NCBI GenBank assembly: GCA_964616145.1
Contig: CAZTRD010000023.1
Coordinates: 1 to 15,616, forward strand
Origin: JAQTNP01 sp964616145
Lineage (GTDB): Bacteria; Patescibacteriota; Minisyncoccia; Minisyncoccales; PEYH01
Direction of reading: 5' to 3'
DNA length: 15,616 nucleotides
Positions within the stretch are counted from its first letter, which is position 1, and each line of letters opens with the position of its first letter. The translations under genes were made by a program, and so were the position numbers. Of the stretch, positions 13,025-15,616 are shown in pieces. Under the pieces are notes generated by a model. The model was not told where the DNA came from. It did no database searches and saw only the letters and a program-made list of their open reading frames with translations.

Positions 13025-14529
13025 TGAAGAATAAGGGATTTATTCAAATGCCGGTTTTGTTCGCTATTATTAGCATAGGGATGCTGTTAGTAATTCCTAT
13101 ACTTGTTTTTGCAACCAGTGATTCTTGCTATTCATATCTCTATCACGTTGGTTGTAAAGACGAATATGATTTAGCTGATATATTAGATGACCTTGCGGCA
13201 AGGGGTCTAATTTTTTCAGGCACAAGAAATCAAGTCGAAGCCAAATGTAAGACGGAAATTCAAGAGTACGAAATAAAAAAAGCAATATACGAGGCCTGCA
13301 TTAAGTCACAGCAAGAAGCCTTGTTGGCCCAATGTCCGTTAAGTTCTTCTTATGATAGCTCTCTAGGTAAATGCCAATGTTATACTGGTTACATTATGCG
13401 AGATAACCAGTGTATTACCTATACGGAAGATTGCAAGCGACTTTACGGAAATAATATTTACGGGGTTAAGGGAGATAATAAAAGTGATTGTTATTGTGAT
13501 TTTGGTTATGAGTGGAATGTTTCTAAAACAGCATGCGTAAAAACCATTACTTGTTTTCTAAACTCTACAAAAATTAATAATATATGTGTTTGTAATACTG
13601 GTTATGAATGGAATACTTCTCAGACAGCATGCGTAAAAAGCTTAATATGTCCTTTTAATTCTACCAAAATTGGATACAGTTGTATCTGTAATGAGGGATA
13701 TATTATGCGAAATAGTCAGTGTATTAGCTATACGGAAGATTGTATTATAAGATTTGGTCAAAATGCTTGGGGAACGAAAGGAAATAATGGTAGCACTTGT
13801 TATTGTAACACTGGCTATGAATGGAACACTTCTCAGACAGTATGTATACAAAGTATCGTTTGTCCTCAAAATTCTGCTAAAATTGCTAATAAATGTATTT
13901 GCAATGATGGTTATATGCAGAAAAATAATCAATGTATTACATATACCGAAGACTGTGTACAGAATTTCGGCCAGAATGTTTATGGTGTTAAAGGAGATAG
14001 TAATAGTAGCTCGTGTTATTGTTCTACTGGATATCAATGGAATGAAGCTAAAACAGCTTGTATTGTTCCGGTATGTCAGTTAAATGCTACGAGAATAGGA
14101 GGTACTTGTACCTGTAATGATGGTTATGTAAACAAAAACAGTCAATGTATTACCTATACCGAAGATTGTCGTTTGCTTTTTGGTAATAATGCCGTTGGGC
14201 GCAAAGGAAACACGGGCAACAGTTTATGCGATTGTGAGGCTGGCTATACTTGGAATAAGTCTAGAACGGCTTGCGAGAAGATAGAAATTAAGCCGATACA
14301 ACTTCCTGCAGTAATTGTACCCACTAAAGTTAATGAAATTATGTCTCCCGAGATACAAGGAACATCAACAATACAAGGAACGGTTCTAGATCAGGAATCA
14401 AGCGATCAGGTGACAACTACTACTTCACAAGTAGAAGAACCAAAAATACAAATACCAAAACAGGGGAAAATAGGATTTTTTGGGAGGATTTTCCGTGCTG
14501 TTGGAAATTTCTTTAGTAGGATCTTTTAG
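13024..14529 (+). CDS. N-terminally anchored EGF-like Cys-repeat protein
   Basis: The product (501 residues) opens with KNKGFIQMP and a hydrophobic segment (about 8-30), then a helical Cys-containing region (35-103). From Cys104 there are four full repeats of about 71 residues and one 32-residue half repeat. Each full repeat has a C-x-C-x-x-G-Y...Q-C-I-x-Y-T-E-D-C half and a C-x-C-x-x-G-Y-x-W-N...C half, as in EGF-like disulfide folds. A Pro/Thr/Ser-rich linker (424-475) precedes a C-terminal amphipathic basic segment (about 481-501, with FFGRIF and FFSRIF). It probably sits on the outside of the membrane, held by the N-terminal helix, or by the C-terminal segment if the N-terminus is a cleaved leader. 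The ATG overlaps the previous stop (TAATG). Role unknown; adhesion or binding is a guess from similar Cys-rich surface proteins. Confidence 0.85.
   Translation: MKNKGFIQMPVLFAIISIGMLLVIPILVFATSDSCYSYLYHVGCKDEYDLADILDDLAARGLIFSGTRNQVEAKCKTEIQEYEIKKAIYEACIKSQQEALLAQCPLSSSYDSSLGKCQCYTGYIMRDNQCITYTEDCKRLYGNNIYGVKGDNKSDCYCDFGYEWNVSKTACVKTITCFLNSTKINNICVCNTGYEWNTSQTACVKSLICPFNSTKIGYSCICNEGYIMRNSQCISYTEDCIIRFGQNAWGTKGNNGSTCYCNTGYEWNTSQTVCIQSIVCPQNSAKIANKCICNDGYMQKNNQCITYTEDCVQNFGQNVYGVKGDSNSSSCYCSTGYQWNEAKTACIVPVCQLNATRIGGTCTCNDGYVNKNSQCITYTEDCRLLFGNNAVGRKGNTGNSLCDCEAGYTWNKSRTACEKIEIKPIQLPAVIVPTKVNEIMSPEIQGTSTIQGTVLDQESSDQVTTTTSQVEEPKIQIPKQGKIGFFGRIFRAVGNFFSRIF
13333..14295 (+). repeat. EGF-like repeat array, four full units and one half unit
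   Basis: Units are at 13333-13551, 13552-13647 (half), 13648-13860, 13861-14073 and 14074-14295. The full units are about 213 bases long, and the third and fourth are exactly 71 residues. The half unit begins like the first part of a full unit (NSTKI...CVC) and passes at the shared C-x-C-x-x-G-Y directly into the second part (EWNTSQTAC). It therefore looks like the product of a recombination between the two similar halves. Confidence 0.85.
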
Positions 14530-14583
14530 ATGATAAAATACGATAGCCGATAATTTAGAATTGTTTATATATAAAACGAATCC

Positions 14584-15291
14584 ATGGAAGGAAAAATTAA
14601 AAACCAAAAAGGTTTTATTAAAATTCCATTGTTGGTGATTATAATTGCTTCGATGGTTACAATGTCAGTGATCATTGGCGTGATTTTGTATAAACAAGAG
14701 TATGATCGTTCATTTTTACCATCCACTCCGATATTAATGCCCACTCTTGCGCCGACAAGTACGCCAATTTTAAATATTCTTTTTACCTCTACTTCTACTT
14801 TAACCTCGACGTTAGCAGTAACTTCTATCCCAACCCTAGCACCTACGCCTATACCTACGCCTACACCTACGTCTACACCAGAAGAAGAGACATATGTTTA
14901 TCACGATTATTACCCGATAATTCTATCTTTGTTTGATGACAAGGGTAATATTATAAAGCCCTCAAATTATAATGGATATCGGGGGCTATATACTTCTATT
15001 AAAGCAAAAACACCTCTCAAGATTGGCGATGAGATCTATTTAAAAATTGAAGCAAGCGATCCTCAGGATAGGCAGATTCTATTTGGTTGGCAATTATCCT
15101 ACAAAGAAGCTCCTGCTAATGTTAGGTGGACTACAAATAGTGAGTTTAGACACCAAATAACCGCTGAAGATTTAAAGGGCGCTGGGGAGATGTTTAGAAT
15201 AGTTGCTTATATCAAGTCAGAGAAAGAGTATTTACGGTATGCTGGATTATATGATGACGCAATATTTTTAGATTATATTCTTTTGCCCTAG
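14584..15291 (+). CDS. N-terminally anchored protein with Pro/Thr stalk and small beta domain
   Basis: This 235-residue protein begins with NQKGFIKIP followed by a hydrophobic helix (about 12-36), the same leader pattern as the preceding gene. Residues 46-100 form a Thr/Pro/Ser stalk (APTPIPTPTPTSTPE), which suggests an extended, possibly glycosylated, spacer outside the cell. The last 130 residues form a beta-rich domain with IYLKIEASDPQDRQILFGW, which resembles the Asp-Pro-x-x-Asp...Trp core of PKD or Ig-like domains. I cannot name the family with confidence. It lies 54 bases after the Cys-repeat gene and is probably the last gene of the surface operon. No ribosome-binding site is evident before the ATG. 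It is another surface protein of unknown job, possibly binding a ligand or another surface component. Confidence 0.75.
   Translation: MEGKIKNQKGFIKIPLLVIIIASMVTMSVIIGVILYKQEYDRSFLPSTPILMPTLAPTSTPILNILFTSTSTLTSTLAVTSIPTLAPTPIPTPTPTSTPEEETYVYHDYYPIILSLFDDKGNIIKPSNYNGYRGLYTSIKAKTPLKIGDEIYLKIEASDPQDRQILFGWQLSYKEAPANVRWTTNSEFRHQITAEDLKGAGEMFRIVAYIKSEKEYLRYAGLYDDAIFLDYILLP
14842..14879 (+). repeat. short tandem repeat encoding the Pro/Thr stalk
   Basis: Six-base units of the form CCTACG or CCTACA, with one CCTATA, are repeated and encode Pro-Thr pairs. Such tracts can gain or lose units by slippage in whole codons, which would change the length of the stalk without breaking the frame. Confidence 0.6.
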
Positions 15292-15404
15292 GCTACCATA
15301 ACGGCTATTATCACAAAATCTTCTATTGCATCGACAAGGGAAGTGATGTCAGATATCGGTAATGTCCACATACATATGATTATTTTGTAATATTTAAATA
15401 ATAA

Positions 15405-15435
15405 AATGAGACAGTCATTTTTATACTGTCTTGTT
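15405..15435. terminator. stem-loop after the surface operon, possible terminator
   Basis: AATGAGACAGT (15405-15415) can pair with ACTGTCTTGTT (15425-15435) in an 11-bp stem with two G-U pairs and a 9-base loop. On the + strand it is followed by CCTTA rather than a T run. On the - strand it is followed by TTTATTATTT. It therefore fits a terminator for leftward transcription better than one for the surface operon, although it could slow both. Confidence 0.3.
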
Positions 15436-15478
15436 CCTTAAATAACCAATTTCCCCTTATTATATATAGCTTTATTCA

Positions 15479-15532
15479 AAATGAGACACTCAAAAACATC
15501 ATTTTGAAACACTCCATTTCTGTGTCTCATTT
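15479..15532. repeat. perfect 11-bp inverted repeat with inner hairpin
   Basis: AAATGAGACAC (15479-15489) is perfectly complementary to GTGTCTCATTT (15522-15532). Inside the 32-base loop, TCAAAA (15490-15495) and TTTTGA (15502-15507) form a second small stem. Another TGTCTCAT follows at 15532-15539, and an ATGAGACA lies upstream at 15406-15413. The four motif copies within about 135 bases suggest binding sites for a regulator or transposase. Confidence 0.6.
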
Positions 15533-15616
15533 GTCTCATTTCCAATAAATCATAGGTGACTGAATGGGGTCATTTCTACCATCAAACTATTCCCCAAGGA
15601 TGCTCTACTGGTCTCA

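Larger units (their letters stand above)
15292..15616. other. 325-base region without a convincing gene
   Basis: No reading frame here looks like a real gene. The region contains two stem-loop candidates and a cluster of ATGAGACA/TGTCTCAT motifs (described separately). An ATG at 15564 is open to the right edge for 17 codons, which is too short to judge. No T-run terminator for the surface operon is visible directly after 15291. Confidence 0.6.

Noticed and set aside
13642..14037. A - strand reading frame of 131 codons opposite the Cys repeats
   Set aside because: It is antisense to a clearly coding repeat array and is rich in Ile/Thr/Ser with no recognisable domain, so it is a shadow of the repeats.
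13754..14083. A second + strand reading frame of 109 codons inside the Cys-repeat gene
   Set aside because: It is the same repeats read in another frame. The Cys/Gly/Tyr pattern makes sense only in the main frame.
15564..15616. Possible start of a gene running off the right edge (ATG at 15564)
   Set aside because: Only 17 codons are visible and nothing is recognisable. There is also an open - strand frame over the same bases, so neither can be supported.

Overview
This 15.6 kb window is AT-rich and every supported gene lies on the + strand. Several features point to a Candidate Phyla Radiation (Patescibacteria/Parcubacteria-like) genome. Two adjacent proteins begin with the Lys-Gly-Phe-Ile-x-(Met/Ile)-Pro leader that I associate with that group. 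There is a two-zinc-ribbon protein of a type I associate with these genomes, and a cysteine-containing cohesin on a short membrane anchor. TGA ends several of the genes, so this does not look like a Gracilibacteria-type recoded genome. The lineage is an inference from style; no marker gene is present.

Left part (1-5335): an accessory block of small, mostly uncharacterised genes. It starts with the tail of a cut-off reading frame (3-134). A cluster follows of a 458-residue protein with a C-terminal PD-(D/E)XK-type nuclease core, a 69-residue Myb/SANT-like helix-turn-helix protein, and a 236-residue protein of unknown role. Next come an orphan 217-residue alpha/beta protein, a 30-residue SEC-C-like zinc peptide (3439-3531), a HEPN-type protein with an R-x4-H motif (206 residues), and a 360-residue two-zinc-ribbon protein. 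The nuclease, small DNA-binding protein and HEPN protein are what one finds in defence or conflict islands, but no known system is complete here.

Right part (5429-15291): five closely spaced genes for exported or membrane-anchored proteins, which read as one surface operon. In order: (1) a secreted subtilisin-family (S8) protease with a beta-sandwich insertion inside the catalytic domain, an Fn3-like domain and a degenerate dockerin; (2) a 1241-residue secreted protein with an N-terminal cohesin, many Ig-like repeats, a FIVAR-like helical domain and a well-formed C-terminal dockerin; (3) a cohesin-like domain plus thrombospondin-like Cys module on a C-terminal transmembrane anchor; (4) an N-terminally anchored protein with EGF-like Cys repeats; (5) an N-terminally anchored protein with a Pro/Thr stalk and a small beta domain. 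Together they suggest a miniature cellulosome-like assembly: a membrane-anchored cohesin could hold the dockerin of the 1241-residue protein, whose own cohesin could hold the dockerin-bearing protease at the cell surface. This is the most interesting system in the window.

Right edge (15292-15616): no convincing gene, but a cluster of ATGAGACA/TGTCTCAT motifs in both orientations with stem-loop potential. It may be an operator or the end of a mobile element.
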